Shown here one piece after another: positions 13,214-25,250 of a stretch of 64,000 nucleotides of DNA. The DNA is from Omphalotus guepiniiformis. Taxonomy: Eukaryota > Basidiomycota > Agaricomycetes > Agaricales > Omphalotaceae. The stretch is from NCBI GenBank assembly GCA_028554645.1, contig JAQOOI010000073.1, positions 1,302,001-1,366,000 of the forward strand. The letters run 5' to 3'. Position 1 is the first letter of the stretch. Every line of letters begins with the position of its first letter. The translations under genes and the position numbers were made by a program. Below the pieces are notes generated by a model. It was given only the letters and a program-made list of their open reading frames with translations. It had not been told where the DNA came from and ran no database searches.

Positions 13214-13390
13214 CGCAGATGACCCGTGCGTGGATCTATGGCAAGTAGCTATAGGTCAAGTACCGTATTTCTTAGGCACGCTGCGCCAGTCTCAGTGTAG
13301 TTGTGGTTCGGATTAAAACACCCCTCCTCTTCATCGAGTGTCCCTTGAGTTCCTGTTTGCTCAGCACTGAAAGGACGCAATCGCAACATG
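13202..13390. repeat. Duplicated 3'-end block, copy 2
   Basis: Partner of 11707-11873. Here the block follows directly after the N-terminal fragment of the pseudogene and contains a ~30-base insertion (about 13265-13292) not present in copy 1. Confidence 0.8.
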
Positions 13391-13672
13391 CACTGAATGA
13401 ATGAACTCCTTAGTCTGCAGACACAAGTCAAACAGTTAGCTGTATATGCTCCTAGAGACACAATACGATGAGTATGATCTATAAATGAATAGTGAGTATA
13501 TTGTAACTCCTCAAAGGTTCTGAAGGACCGAATTCATGATTCCATCACGTGACACATTTACAATTGAGTAGCAGCTCCGGTCTGCTCTGGTCTTCCTTGT
13601 TCTCTTCACTTCACTCGGTGCTCTTCACTGAGAAAATTACTTGGTTCTGAAGTATACTCCACTGCTTCTACC

Positions 13673-14395
13673 ATGATGTCTACTGCAATGCCTACTTCTG
13701 TTCCTACAGCCCTCGGGGTGGATGCTGCGAACAAATACAGAGGAGCTGTTGTTGAAGTGAGTCTTTAGATCTCTGTTGTTGGATGACACACGAATACTCA
13801 TTCTTCCTTTAATGATGTACACGATTCTCTGTAGGATCTTCAACTACCACCTGCATTTGCGCTTCCTTCTATTGAATTAGTATCTCGGGTGATTGAACTC
13901 GCTTATGAGAGAGATTTCACTTACATCCCGTGCGTGATGATGGAAATTATGTCAATAACCGCCGTTTATGTATCCTGCAGCGTCCTGGACAAGAATCGGC
14001 GACCCTTGGGTCATGTCGATGTGCCGAAGTTGAAGCAGCAGTGGGAGGCTGGACAGGCGAAACCAGTTGCGTGCTTTCTTTGGATCTTCCATGCTATAAC
14101 TAACCTTGATCTTCTGTTCTTCTCTTGAAAGGATGATAAAGTTGCAAAATACATGACTAAATTCACGCGTTCGAATGCGTCGAAACCGTATACTTTGATC
14201 ACACCTTTGACACCGCTCGCTGAATTAGAAGACTTCCTCCGGACAAATCTCTTTGCCTTGATAACGGGTTTTGCGTGTTTTCCCCATGTCTCGTGTTCTC
14301 ATTTACTTTTAGTAACGGACTACGAACGCAAGTTCGTGCTTGCAGTCGCAACCTCACACGATCTCGAGAATTTTGTTAACCGAAGAGGGATTTAG
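13673..14395 (+). CDS. Small CBS-domain protein
   Basis: Five exons join in frame to about 160 residues. They read ANKYRGAVVE, then DLQLPPAFALPSIELVSRVI, ERDFTYIPVLDKNRRPLGHV, KYMTKFTRSNASKPYTLITP, LTPLAELEDFLRTNLFALIT and VTDYERKFVLAVATSHDLEN, ending FVNRRGI. The pattern (hydrophobic strand, helix, IPVLD-type strand, GHV, second half with L..LE.FL and VTD..) is a CBS pair as found in short fungal CBS proteins. CBS pairs commonly bind adenine nucleotides; the target of this one is unknown. Introns: about 13756-13833, 13930-13979, 14089-14131 and 14268-14309. Two adjacent ATGs begin the frame and the first is used. Neighbours give no functional clue. Confidence 0.8.
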
Positions 14396-15667
14396 GTGTG
14401 GCTCAACAGGATAGACTTCTTTTGGCTAGCTGCCGGTTCACCCATGATGCTGCAGGGTATCAAATAGTTGTAACATATCTCAACGCGTACGTGCATGTAT
14501 ATATAACGTGTATAATGACAATAGCTGCATATTAGATCGTATATCGATGGAAAGGAGGAGGACGAGTATTCACGAAACCTATGGGCTCGTTGACACGATG
14601 TACGCTTACGGCTTCAGGAGTGTATGATCTCTTGTTTTGCCTCGAGGTCTGATCTGGGACGGCTAGGTAGTGAACGCATGTTTAGCGCGCTAGAGGATAG
14701 GTACGCTATGTAGCCTGAGCCCTAGCGTGGCTCGGCAGGGTGACTCAGGTCGACTCATGGTCTTTAACGCACCCCATGTTTGTGGGTAGCTCCCCGTCGT
14801 TGATTACCGGTTTCGTGCATTTCCCCCGCACAAGCAGTCCAGACGATGGACATTGCCGCCGGGCGCCAATCGAGAACGCTGCCGTCTGTACCTCATACTG
14901 TACATGACTGCTAATGTATCTGACAGCATTCCTTTCAACGCCGCCACAAGTTCTTGTACTTCTTTTTTTGCGATCTTCATTTCTGATTTCAACGTCTAGC
15001 GGGAAGCGATATGATCCTGCCGAATTCTTATGTCTGACTCGAATATGCGATACATATGAAACAGAAATGTAAAGCGGAACAGATATGCAGGGTTTTTGAG
15101 AAGAAGCGGCGACTCGGACTCAAGGCCACAGCTTCCGACTCGCCACACATTCGTGAGGGAGTCTGGCAGCTTAAATAAAGCTTTTATTTTCTCCGAGCTT
15201 CTTGCTGTTCTGATCATTTGACAAAGCTTTGAGTCTGTCGTGGAATTCTCCGGCTTGAGAAACTTAATTTTGTTGTTTTATGAAAAAACATATCGGTGGA
15301 GGATCGGAAGGGTTGACCGGGTATCTCGCTGAATCAGATTGCTAAAAATGGGCAAAGGATACCCAAAAGGGGAATAGCGACTTCGGGGCCTTCTATTTGA
15401 AACAAGGACAAAGCAAAGACTCTGTGGGAGACTTGGCCGCTGATAGTCACGGCCGACTAAAGTCGACCTTCCTTGCATCGATAGACCTTTCCCTCTTACC
15501 CTCACTTCTTCTCCCTTTTATCTCTATTGCTGTATTCATTCAGCTCTCTTTCCTCTGTGTTTCTCCTTTTCTCTTTGTTTCTCTCTACAGCAGGGCCGTG
15601 TACACATAATCGGTCTCTCGGTTGTACACCCACGGGTCTGACCTATCTATCGACCACTATTGTCGAG
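14396..15667. other. Intergenic and 5' region of the LARP1-like gene
   Basis: No supported gene. Two short minus-strand frames (14.8-15.2 kb) have no recognised domain. From about 15470 to 15595 the plus strand is strongly pyrimidine-rich, ending in CTCTACAGCAG. That looks like a CT-rich fungal promoter/leader tract, possibly a leader intron acceptor, just before the LARP1 start. Confidence 0.5.
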
Positions 15668-18600
15668 ATGGAGCTCGGTCCATCTCTGAAAGTATCTACG
15701 ACGTCGGCGTCGACTCTTTCGTATGCCGACCGCGCAAAGAAGGCGCAAAATATTCGATCTCCTATAGCTAATATGGTTCACGCGGTTTCAGTCTCGATGT
15801 CAACGTCAGCATCGTCAGGGTCCTCGTCAAACACTAGCAGCGCTGGCAGCATCGGTGGGAGTAGTGCTGTGCCATCTTCCAGCAGCACTGACTTTGATGC
15901 CGCCGATGTGACTGCCCCTACGACTTCAAACTCTTCTGTTATCGTGGAATCCGATGCTGAAGGCTTGACACCGTCGGATGCAGCGTTAAGGAGACAAGAA
16001 GGCTTACTAAAGGAAAAGGGGAAGGAGGGTACGGTGCCGAAAGCTGCACCGGTAGCGGTACCGAACGTTTGGGAAGTCAGGAAGGAGCAGATGGCCATGG
16101 CGAAGGCGAGGAGAGCAAGAGAGGAGGAATCAGGCAAGCACGCCCAAGCTCCGAATGAGAATGGCAAGTTGCCTATATCTCCGTCTTCTTGTTATTGTTA
16201 ACGACGTGACTGCTAGTCTCTACTCTCTCTTCCAGTACGATACCCCCACCAACTTCTTCTATAACAACCACAGCAACGATGACTAATGGTCCCTCATCTA
16301 TTACAATAACACCTTCTTCCTCCACCTCTTCCTCATCTGCGTCTACCGCTGCCCCTTCGACCCCTAATCATCGTTTAGAGGCAGAAAGTCATGGCGAGGA
16401 CGAGGATGATGATCCGTTTATTGTGAAATATCCGCCAACGAACAGACGAGTGAATGCGTGGAAACGCATTTCGCCTTCTGTATCTGCGCCGCCGGTTTCA
16501 TCAAGTGCAGCACCTGTACCAACCTTACCGTCATCCCCAAAGGCATTGGCGGGACAAAACGCGCCAGATATGGGCGATCCTGAAACATGGCCAGAAGTTG
16601 GGGTCACTTCTTTGCTCAATGGGCAGGACTCCGCGAAAGGGAAAGGAAAGCTGAATGAAGAGCATGATGTTTCAGGGGAACAGAAAGGTGAGTTTGTCCT
16701 ACTACCCATGTTCTCCAGCCATTTGTCCGTTCCTCTTCCTCTCATTCCTACACATCGTTTCGTTTGCTATTCTACGTTCCCTCCTCAACCATTGAATTCC
16801 AATGGTCTCGGTTCCTGATGCCACTTCTCAATGACTCAGATGATAGCATCTATGATGTCTTCTTCTCCATTCTATTTGCTGCTGCGCGTGCGTGTGCTTT
16901 ACCTCTACGTAACAACGAATTCGTTTCTGGATTATCAACTGAGCACATGGTGTTTACTCGGCTCTCCTTCTATCATTCTCTACCATCTTGCTTTGACTGT
17001 GTCTCGCTCACTAAAACATGTCTCGGATAGGCGAAAACGCAACTCAAAATACGCCCAAGTCGGGCAAAATCAAGTCCAAAACGAAATGGGTGCCTATTCC
17101 CGCAGAAGAGTTGCAGGCTGCAGTGGATGATGCTACTGCCCTTGTGAAGCGGCAAAGACGAAACCAAACGAACGCAACTGCAAGTCGTCCTGAAGCGAAC
17201 TCCCAAGCTGGTCACAGTCGAAGTCATTCTCAGCCACAGTCAAGATCCCGCACGCATTCGCGAAATTCATCTCATTCTCACGTGCAGCTACCCAATGGGT
17301 TTTCGAACGGGAGCGGCAGTGGAGTCTCCTTCGCAGCTCGAAACAGAGGGCAGATGTCGGGCTCTAGCAGCGCGGTTCAGTCCGCAACTCAGAGCTTGGC
17401 ACAGAGCAGAGTGCATAGCCGTGCAGGAAGCTCGCAAGGCAGTCCGAGATTCCCGAGAGAGGTGAGACTTCCGCCTGATGTGGAGGAAAAGACGTCCGTA
17501 GAGGTTGACTCGCATGCGTTGTCAACGCAGTCAGGTTCAAAAGGTGCTTCAGGGACACTACTAGTCGACGCCAGTGCTGCCCCTTTGCCCCCTGTTTTAC
17601 CTGTACAGATACAAAACCAACAATACCCACCGTATAACACACATGCAGGTTTACAAAACTACTCCCCTAATGGGCATTATTCGCATCCCAGTTCACCGCC
17701 GCCCTCAGTCCCTAATATGCCATTTGCTATGCCCCATCCTAATAATGCTCATACTTCCCCTCCGCCTCCGCCTCCGCTAAATATGGGCATGGGTCCATCT
17801 TTTTCCTCTCTTCCCTATCAATCCCCTTATCCCTTATATTCCCCGTCCATGTACGACTACCCTCCACATCCAAGCATGAGCCCGATACAGCCCAATCAAA
17901 TGTACTGGCCGGGTATGGGTCCGAGTCCTGGAGGAAGTGGTCACCAGACTCCTCTTTATGGCGGTTTACCAGGTGCAGGGGGAGGTCCTTTTGTAATGCC
18001 TCAAATGGCAGAATATGCACCTTATGCTCCGGTACATCAGGTTTATGGACAACAACCGCAAAACTTTGGTGAGATGCAGATGGTGCAGGAATATCATCCG
18101 ATGGCCTCTAGACGAGAGGAGACTGTAGTGATAGTGGAGGAGACGACAGGTGGTTCGGTTGGACAGACACGAAAAGTTGTGTTTGGAGATTTCAATGAAG
18201 ATGAGGATGAGGGCGGATTGAAGAACGAGTTGTCTTCACCTCCACCTTTTTCGATAGGTCTAGGTCCTGGAGAAGCGGGGCCGTCTAGGCTGGCATCGAC
18301 GCAGAAATGCTCTGTCGCCAGCTCTGTAAAGAGGCGCCTTCCCAAACGCAAGGCTAGTGGTGTATCGATGTTGAACGATGATGCAGAAGTGGTAGATCTG
18401 ACTGGCGCCCCCGTGGAATATGAGAATGTGGAGGAGGATATATTCGTTGATGGGAAAGGGAAGGGGAAGATGAAGTTGCAGTTTGGAATATTCGACGAGG
18501 GTCGAGAGGACGAACGAGATGGGCGAGATCAGGACAGCAATCAATACCAGAACGACAACATGCCACAACCGTATGGCCTACCACATCCCCACCATTTATC

Positions 18601-20148
18601 GCATCTTACGCCACCGCATCCCACGTTACCACCTGCGTATGTGCCTGTAGGTGGTGTCCATGTTCCCATTCCCGTTCAAGCGCCTGTGCCACCGATACCG
18701 CTTTCACCTTTAACATCCCTCGCACCAATACATGGCTCCGCTTACCCTCACCCTATACCACCCCATCCAGGCTTATCTCATTTGGGGCATTTCAATCCGG
18801 GCCCAACAACATCACCAACCTCTTCAGGCCACAACGGTACGGTATATGCAGGAGAACGAGATGGAAGTCCGGATGATCAGAGAACTGGTCGCATGCGGAG
18901 CCAGATGGCGCCGGGTGGTGAAGGAAGTGAATGGGAAGTGCGCGATTTCGGATATGGATTTGGCAGGGATGGTAAGAGTGGCAGATTCATGGACGGTGAA
19001 AATCTTCAGAGAGGCGATAGGCCTACAAGCCCGAGCCGCATGGGACCGAATATCAATAATGGTGTTCGTCCGAGGCGTGGATCGCATTCGTATAACACTT
19101 ATCCTGGTTTCGGCGATCGAGGAGAGCGGAGCGAGAGAGGCTTTTCTCCTGGTTATGGTCGAAGAGGAAGAGGGTTCAGTCGTGGATCACGCGGCTTCCG
19201 AGGTGGTTTCCGAGGTGGGTATGGATATGGGTATGATAGAGACAAGGAATTCGATTCTAGTCCGAGGGGTGGGTTTGCGCGGGGCGGGAGACATGGCATG
19301 AGGGATGTACACCAGCATCAGCCACAAGCTCCATTTATGTTGACACCGCCGCCTCAGTTCCAGCCGCTACCGATGCCGGGTCCTCAGGAGGGTGGATTAC
19401 AGACGTACATCCCACTTCCGACTGGATTTGAAGGCCAATTTGGGTACGGACAACCACAACCCACCTCACCGGTGCTCTCGCGACATTCTGGGCCCAACAC
19501 AGTTCCTGGCGTGGGTGCGCCAGTTCCCGCCCCCATCTCCCATATTGCTTTTCCACTAGATCCGACAGCATATTATTTGCTTGGGCAGCTGGAGTATTAC
19601 CTAAGCCCGCAAAATATGGCACAGGACTTGTTTTTGAGGAAGAAAGTAAGCCAATCTGCAGATTGTTGATGATTCACAAATGCTAACTAGCGCTAACTGT
19701 TCATTTCGGTCGTGTGGCACTCTTAATCATATGTTCATTTGTTACTCTCCTATTTTGTTTCTTTCAGATGGACAGCCGCGGTTGGGTTCCTATTCCCCTC
19801 ATTGCGTCCTTCAAACGTGTCCGTCAGCTGACGATGGACGAGAACTTTGTTCGTGATGTCTTGAGTCTTTCCAAGGTTGTCGAGGTGACTGGTGACATGG
19901 TTAGAATGATGGGTTGGGAGCAATTTGTGCTACCGGATGCGGAACCTAGTCGAGTAGATCTGGACAGCGAGCCGTTATCGGCTATTTCCCTTGCTGCTCC
20001 GATGATGCAAGGGGAGGATTTGCGGAACACTACCCAGGTGAGCATGAACGGGCACATAGAGCGTCACAATGTGGTCGAGCAAGCTATCATGAAGAACAAG
20101 GCAGGGGAAGGTGGAACAAGTCATGAGGCAGAATGCGAGGAAGTAGAT

Positions 20149-20179
<31 letters not shown>

Positions 20180-20235
20180 TTGTTTTTGTCATGGGTGGCG
20201 AGTCAGGGCTATGGTCGCCTGAGCAAAACTCATGA
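15668..20235 (+). CDS. LARP1/Slf1-type La-motif RNA-binding protein
   Basis: About 1,200 residues from four exons. The N-terminal half is Ser/Thr/Pro-rich disorder holding short conserved blocks (STLSYADRAKKAQNI, NVWEVRKEQMAMAKARRARE, DPFIVKYPPTNRRVNAWKR, KTKWVPIPAEELQAAVDDA). The middle is Pro/Gly/Tyr-rich, followed by an RGG/GYG-rich stretch (GRRGRGFSRGSRGFRGGFRG) typical of RNA binders. The La-type winged helix is at the C-terminus: QLEYYLSPQNMAQDLFLRKK, an intron (about 19647-19767), then MDSRGWVPIPLIASFKRVRQ and VLSLSKVVEV. The domain order of YADR-type block, RGG and La motif near the end matches fungal LARP1 homologues (Slf1/Sro9), which bind mRNA on ribosomes and affect translation and stability. 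The tail has a poly-Glu run. The first intron seems to use a weak donor (AA|GTTGCC near 16165). The ATG at 15668 opens a frame conserved in composition with the next exons. Confidence 0.85.
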
Positions 20236-21658
20236 CTGGCTTGAGAAGATCATGCTTGACCAGACTTCTCTCATTCAACGCTTTTGCTGTATCGGACATG
20301 ACTGAGCTACAGAGCTACGCTTGCTTGGAAACGTATCTGTGATGCTTCCATTCGATTTCTCCGCTTGTTTATCATATTCATTGGCTCGAATGTTGTTCTC
20401 TCTTGGATTTCTGCCTGCCGATCTCGTATGTCTTTTCTTTTCCTATTCCACTTTCCTTGAGCGACTGTGTACACCTCCTCCACAGGCTTGTTCACCACCG
20501 TTTGCAATAACTCTGTAACAAAGGACATAAATTCTGCCGAGCGCAAATTCATATACGTATGTTGATCGTTCTTGATCCCTTCGATTCTACCATACTCTAT
20601 CCAGCCCCCCTACCATTGACTCAACCTCACCATATCATTATCATGAGTCGACACGATGTCATAACTATAACGAACCCTGCACTATCTGTCTTTTTTGCCC
20701 CTCCTCCCCACCCAGTATTTGCTCATTGCCATCGTATTGCTGATGGCCTCTTGTTCGGTAATATACATCATACTTCGCAATTGCTACACCATTATACATC
20801 GAGTACTTACATGTACACCCTGCGTAGACTCGGCCGCTCCTGGGTTACTATGTACGCGGTTACTCTTTGCCGCTGGTCTTGAAAACCTCTGTCGGAGTTA
20901 CGTGTTTGTGAGTATCCCAAGGTCGGTCTCGTCGGCTTTCAGGGTTTGTGAGTGCACTACCGACATATGTATGTCAGGAAGTGCAGGGAAGTGCAGGAAG
21001 TTCCCGACCTAATATTCATTCAGGTCGAATTGCAGATTAATTGCTATTAATACCTAAGCTCGCCAAAGACTCGCAATGTGGAAGCTTGCTTGATATTGAG
21101 ACGGTTACAGAAGTCATGATACCTACTTAAATTGTCTCAAAGCATTCGAAAAGAGCGTTGAAATTTGGGAGTAGTTATGACAACGGAGGAAATCATTCGC
21201 TTCGGGGGTTCGGTTGAAGATTTGACTAGTGTCAAGTGATCCTTGATATCTGGCAGACCCCTGCAGACCCTTTCCCTGCGTTTTCCCCGTCGAAGGAAGC
21301 GGCGAGCGCTCGTAAGGGGGGAAGCCAGGAGATAAGTAAGTTACTAAGGTAAACGTTGTAAGCGTCCTGAGACAACCAACAAAAATAACTTTTTGTTTTT
21401 TCTAACCGACTGCCACCAGCCGCCCACCTCCGCCGCCGACCCCACATTTGGGACCGTCTAATTTCAGCTTCGCCTGTATTGTTTTGCTCCTGCTCCGGTC
21501 CCGGGCCTCGCTAGATGTCTTAAATTATTTAACGCTGTCATCTACAATCCTAAATGTTATTTTTTTCACCCTACACTTGTCGACTACTTACAGCGCCAGG
21601 CAGCATTTGAAAAAAAAAATTCAAAAAATCCTATACAACCCCCGTCGATCTTGGGTCG
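20236..21658. other. Intergenic, no supported gene
   Basis: Space between the LARP1-like gene and the G-alpha gene. Open frames here lack domains and splice partners. A short direct repeat (AGGAAGTGCAGGGAAGTGCA region) lies near 20975-21000. A-rich runs at 21610-21630 are part of the G-alpha 5' region. Confidence 0.5.
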
Positions 21659-23857
21659 ATGCGGGCAGCTCAGCAATACGAGACGTCGGAATGGCCTCCA
21701 CCTATTTCACCCACTGAGGAGACTGACGAAGAGAAGGAATTGAGGTTAGAGGCGGAGAGGGAGGCGAAGAGAGTGAGCGATGCGATAGACTTGGCAATCA
21801 GTGCAGAAAGAGAAGCAAAGAAGAAGTCGGCACCTGGCGCAAAGATATTGTTGTTGGGTGCGTCCTCCTATCCGTCACTTTGCTCAGGAGCGGGAGCATA
21901 GTGCTGACAACTGTATTGGGTTACTTACCCCTCTTTTGCTTTGCTTTTTGGCACTTTATACAGGTCAGGCAGAATCTGGAAAGTCAACAATACTAAAGAA
22001 TTTCCTTCTCCACTTTTCTCCTGCTGCATTTCATGCTGAGGTGCGTGTTGCGTGTTTTTCGCGTGTCGGATCGGCGGGGTTGACATATCTTGCATTTCTT
22101 TCCTTCCCGCTACTTCCTACTTCTTTTCTCAGGCTGAATTATGGCGTCCAGCTATTCATCTGAATCTCGTTCGCTCAGTAAACTTCATATTGAACGTGAT
22201 GGGCACTCGAAATAGTACCGGATCGACATCGCCGGCGACGTTAAATGATGCAGTCAGGCGGCTGTGCTTCAGCCTCACACCTTTAAAGTCTGTAGAGAAA
22301 TACCTTACGCAGCGGATCTCTGGCTCGTCAGTTCCTAACATCGCTATCAATACGGGGAACTCGGAGGAGGAGCCTTTGTATGCGCATTATAATCCTGCAA
22401 AAGCATCAGAAGTCTCCGTGCGATCTGGTGGTGGATGGAAGGGGTTGTTAAGATTTCGAAGACAGTCCGAAGCGTCAATTCAGGCTAATTCCCCTGAAGA
22501 CGCTCGGAATAGAAGGATTATCAGTGCTTGTGCGGATGATATCATAGCGCTGTGGAAACATCCTGATGTTAGGGAGAAGTTGAGGGAGGAGGATATTCAT
22601 CTCAAAGATCAACCTGGATTGTATGTATACTCTTGATATTCATCTTCGATTCGCGATGTTGAACTTCTCTGCTTCAGCTTTCTCGAAGATGTCGAGCGAG
22701 TAACAAGGGAGGATTATTTACCCACATCAGGTGAGCTAAATCAGCGAACTCTTATTACAGTCATGTAATCCAACTATTGGCAGATGATATATTGCGAGCA
22801 AGAGTCACTACGATTGGACCTGAGGAACATCGTATTCCAATGGAAAGCAGTACGTCTTCTCTCAACTCGCTTTAAACGTTCCACCAAGCCTTAGGAAGGA
22901 ATTCTGGGAGGCGTAGAAAACGGGCACGGAAAGGAGTGGGTTATATATGACGTCGGCGGTGAGAGGAGCCAGCGAGGTGTGTTGACTTGTCCCTGATCGA
23001 GAATTGTTTCCGACCAGGGTCGGTCTGACCGTCCTTCTCTCCCTCAGCGACCTGGGCGCAATTCTTTGATGATGGTTCGTCTTCAGTAGTATTTTCAAAC
23101 ATTTCAAAGCCTCACTGTCGTCTTTGCAGTCACAGTCATCATATTCCTTGCTCCTATATCCGGTTGGTGTCGCCTTGGTCGAACTGTCATATCGTATTCA
23201 CGGTATGAGTTTTACAGCTTTCAATCAAGCTCTCGCTGAAGACCAGACTGTTAATCGGCTTGTACGTGTTTTCATTGCTCAATTGGCAATACTCACCTGC
23301 GGTTGCTAACGCTGGGATCACTTGATACGAAGGCGGATTCAATGAAGCTCTGGCGCACAATATGCAGCAACAAACTCTTGGCATCTGTCGACCTCATCCT
23401 TTTGCTCAACAAGATTGATATCTTGGACGCGCAATTGAAGGCTGGTGTTCAATTCAGTAAATATGTGACATCTTACAAGGATAAGCCGAATGAGACCGAG
23501 GCAGTATCTAAATGTGCGTTCTCTCAAACGAATCAGTGAACTAATTGATTCATATTTCATTGCCCCTTTTAGATTTGTTGGATATGTTCAACAATCTGCA
23601 TCGGCAGCATTCGCCCAAGAAGCGGAAGATACATCCGCACTTGACTTGTGCTATAGTATGTTTTATCTCATGCTTACTCCCGCGAGCCCCGCTGATGATT
23701 CTTTGTGATTCAAGGACACGAAGGCAACAGCGGTTGTCATCACTCACAGTGAGTGTCCTACCCTTTTGCCAGTCTAGATTCTTGTCATCTAACTTGTTCA
23801 TGCGCAGTCCAAGAACTCATACTAGTGAGAACGCTCTCTCAAACAAATCTTTTATGA
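21659..23857 (+). CDS. Divergent heterotrimeric G-protein alpha subunit
   Basis: About ten exons join in frame. The P-loop is LLLGQAESGKSTILKNF (canonical GxGESGKS, with Q-A replacing G-A). The helical domain carries a long insertion (GTRNSTGSTSPATL to FRRQSEASIQANSPEDARNR). Switch I is ILRARVTTIGPEEHRI, one residue shorter than the usual RVKTTG. Switch II is DVGGERSQRATWAQFF, where the catalytic Gln of DVGGQ is Glu. Then come ISAFNQALAEDQTVNRLADS, the guanine-specificity NKID in LLLNKIDIL, and the TCAT-like HLTCAIDTKATAVVI. The protein ends THIQELILVRTLSQTNLL. The N-terminus (MRAAQQYETSE) lacks Gly2 for myristoylation and is charged, predicted helical. It therefore should sit downstream of a receptor, but membrane attachment and GTP turnover probably differ from canonical Gpa1-type subunits. 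It is likely one of the extra G-alphas common in mushrooms. Confidence 0.85.
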
Positions 23858-24400
23858 CCTTAGGCTTGAGAATGATCATCTTATTTATCTGTACTTGTGA
23901 GTGTGGCCGTTTTCTCCTTTTGATACACACTGACTCATCGAGTTACTGTGCAGTCATCTATCTGTGATCTACTATGCGCACATTCTATCTTTCGGGTGTG
24001 ATGCTATTTAAGTACACACCTATCATTCATTCGATTATAAGCATGTAAAAGGACACATTATGTGTAGCCTTTTGTTGGATTTTCTATCGCCGAGCCACCG
24101 TCTTTTGGGATGTCTTTGTCACGAACTCTTTACTATTGACCTGTTCGCACGTTCGTTTTCTTAATTGGATTATAAGGGTGTAGGGGAAGGAGGGAAAAGA
24201 TCTTTTAAACGACATTTGTTCTTCTGCTGGCAGCATGTAGCCTTTTTACTTTGTATTGTATATACGTTTTATAGTTTATGACTTTGGCTTTTTGGCCGTC
24301 GAGTACAAGGATACATAAACCCTAAGTTAGTGTTATAACGTAATTGCATCGAGGCTCCGCAGCGGCGCGCAGGCTCCACTGTCCAGAGCGCTAGCGCACG
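23858..24400. other. Intergenic, no supported gene
   Basis: 3' flank of the G-alpha gene and distal promoter of the PMP3-like gene. AT-rich with several T runs; no domain-bearing frame seen. Confidence 0.5.
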
Positions 24401-24407
24401 TATATAA
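24401..24407 (+). promoter_or_regulatory. TATA box of PMP3 copy 1
   Basis: TATATAA about 70 bases before the ATG at 24473. The same element, GTATATAA, precedes the inverted copy (plus-strand about 54386-54393), so the duplicated block includes the core promoter. Confidence 0.55.
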
Positions 24408-24472
24408 CCCTCTCCTGACAGCCATCATCCAGTAAAACGCCCTTTTACTTGTACTTCTAACACGCTACCAAC

Positions 24473-24941
24473 ATGGTCAAAGCATCTGACATTATCCTCA
24501 TTCTTGCAAGTCATTCTTGAACAACATTTCGCGTAAAAATCTGACTGCAAGTTTTGCTCAGGTCGCAATCGTTTTCCCTCCCGCTGCAGCAGCTTTCTTG
24601 ACCGGGTGCAGCTGTGACTTGCTCATCAACATTTGCTTGACCATGTACGTTCCGAAAGCATTTTATTGTTCAATAGAAAACATATATTAAACACCGCTTT
24701 ACTCGCATCCTTGGTTATCTTCCAGGCCACATACACGCTTTCTGGCTTATCTACAAGAAGATGCAGGCTGATGAACGTTATGGTCATGGAGGATATCAAT
24801 GTGCGTTGGAAAGATCGATCTTATGCTTTGCCTTTCACTGATGTTTTTGTGCGCGTAGATGTTGGCAATGGCCACTACCAGGCGTATCCCCAGGCCCCGT
24901 CTCAGCCTCAGGCACCCTACTATGGTGCTACGAATGCCTAA
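24473..24941 (+). pseudogene. Pmp3/UPF0057 proteolipid, copy 1, splice-impaired
   Basis: Encodes a Pmp3-family plasma-membrane proteolipid: MVKASDIILIL, then VAIVFPPAAAAFLTGCSCDL, LINICLT, LGYLPGHIHAFWLIYKKMQA and a Tyr/Gln/Pro tail ending QAPYYGATNA. Two short hydrophobic helices are typical; in yeast the family affects membrane potential and salt tolerance. Two splice problems show on comparison with the inverted copy at 53884-54323. Intron 1 would need a GC donor (CTT|GCAAGT). The acceptor of intron 2 is lost: the other copy reads CTCGCAG|TCTTGG where this one reads CTCGCATCCTTGG. No other AG nearby restores the conserved frame (33 or 51 bases would be added, both giving the wrong phase). 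So this copy may be non-functional, or it may use a non-canonical acceptor. It keeps eight tail residues that the other copy lacks. Confidence 0.65.
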
Positions 24942-25250
24942 GGGGGATTGACCTTTTTCAATAACTCAATATCCAATCGTCGGGGGCATGCTGTGAGAAG
25001 GACTGGACGGTGCATTGTGATATTTTCTTATTTTTTTCTGTAAATTTCTGTGGACAACGCTTCTGATTGTTGTATTCGTGGGCAATCCTTCTCTTCGATG
25101 AATACATGATCAGGTCTAATTGTGACGAAGCATCGACGTGAAGCGTTGAGAAGAGCCGCAATAGGTTGAAGTTGTTATGAGATGGTGTCATGGGTTTTCG
25201 GAATCGTGGAACTGAAGTGCCACGCTGCCATCGCTTATCATAAGCCCATG
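24942..25250. repeat. Duplicated 3' flank of PMP3 (pair of 53611-53883)
   Basis: The 3' flank of copy 1 is found again, inverted, at 53611-53883. Together with the gene and promoter the duplicated block spans roughly 24.40-25.21 kb and 53.61-54.40 kb. Open frames in this flank on the opposite strand are shared between copies only because the DNA is duplicated. Confidence 0.8.

Noticed and set aside
14804..15217. Two neighbouring minus-strand frames as a possible gene
   Set aside because: No splice pair joins them in frame and no family was recognised.
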